Assembly (NCBI GenBank): GCA_964528575.1
Contig: CAZGTQ010000337.1
Span: forward strand, 1 to 12,259
DNA from: CAZGTQ01 sp964528575
GTDB taxonomy: Bacteria; Planctomycetota; UBA1135; GCA-002686595
Length of the DNA stretch: 12,259 bases
Reading direction: 5' to 3'
The position numbers were made by a program, and so were the translations under genes. Numbering within the stretch: position 1 is the first letter of the stretch; every line of letters begins with the position of its first letter. The notes beneath the pieces are model-generated. The model searched no databases. It saw only the letters and a program-made list of their open reading frames with translations, and was not told where the DNA came from. Shown piece after piece: positions 12,150-12,259 of the stretch.

Positions 12150-12259
12150 ATGCCCACCTACGACTACGTCTGCGGTGCCTGCAAGCACCACCTCGAGATC
12201 TTCCAGTCGATGACCGAGGCCGTGAAGCGCAAGTGCCCCGCGTGCGGCAAGCTCAAGCT
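12150..12259 (+). CDS. FmdB-family zinc-ribbon protein (3' partial)
   Basis: Only the first 36 residues are in the window. They begin MPTYDYVCGACKHHLEIFQS, the diagnostic N-terminus of the FmdB/regulatory zinc-ribbon family. C8 and C11 form the first CxxC, and C29 and C32 (CPAC) the second, giving a complete four-cysteine zinc ribbon. Proteins of this family are small (about 60-110 residues). The original FmdB was described as a putative regulator of formamidase in a methylotroph, but the general function is not established. It is 56 bp downstream of grpE on the same strand and may belong to the dnaJ-grpE transcript. The C-terminus cannot be judged. Confidence 0.9.
   Translation, partial: MPTYDYVCGACKHHLEIFQSMTEAVKRKCPACGKLK

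Overview
This is a very GC-rich bacterial chromosomal window made almost entirely of housekeeping genes, in two blocks separated by a pair of convergent accessory genes. The organism is most likely a member of the Planctomycetota or a close relative. That is an inference from three things: a secreted NPCBM-domain protein of a type common in that phylum, the general look of the ribosomal protein S2 core, and the scarcity of Shine-Dalgarno sequences. No 16S or other decisive marker is present. The high GC content produces very long antisense shadow frames, including one of 1428 codons, and these were discarded.

Region 1 (1-4207, mostly minus strand). The 3' end of an unidentified hydrophobic protein (plus strand) is followed by a perfect 3 x 16-bp tandem repeat. 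A leftward tRNA-Lys(UUU) gene with an encoded CCA end comes next. To its right lies the translation operon rpsB-tsf-pyrH-frr, read leftward: ribosomal protein S2, EF-Ts, UMP kinase and ribosome recycling factor. A good sigma70-type promoter at 4180-4207 precedes a leader of about 300 nt, which carries a strong inverted repeat and several copies of one heptamer. The rpsB-tsf spacer holds a strong 27-nt hairpin. pyrH and frr overlap by 4 nt. The tRNA-Lys lies 62 nt beyond frr on the same strand and may be the last member of the transcript. S2 carries an unusual C-terminal tail of about 120 residues with an internal 12-bp (4-residue) tandem repeat.

Region 2 (4278-6543). A plus-strand diguanylate cyclase (degenerate receiver plus GGDEF with an I-site) converges on a minus-strand secreted protein with three related beta-rich repeats and a C-terminal NPCBM domain. 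Only 13 bp separate their stop codons.

Region 3 (6544-12259, plus strand). After a 402-bp G-tract-rich spacer come two adjacent, clearly different groEL genes. The first has a GGM-rich tail, the second does not, and there is no groES. A strong hairpin follows, then dnaJ, grpE and the start of an FmdB-type zinc-ribbon gene. This is a protein-folding cluster without dnaK, groES or hrcA in view, and without a recognisable CIRCE element.

I did not find evidence of a novel defence, mobile or biosynthetic system. The observations most worth following are the divergent GroEL pair, the S2 tail, the rpsB leader, and the short tandem repeats hugging the tRNA gene.
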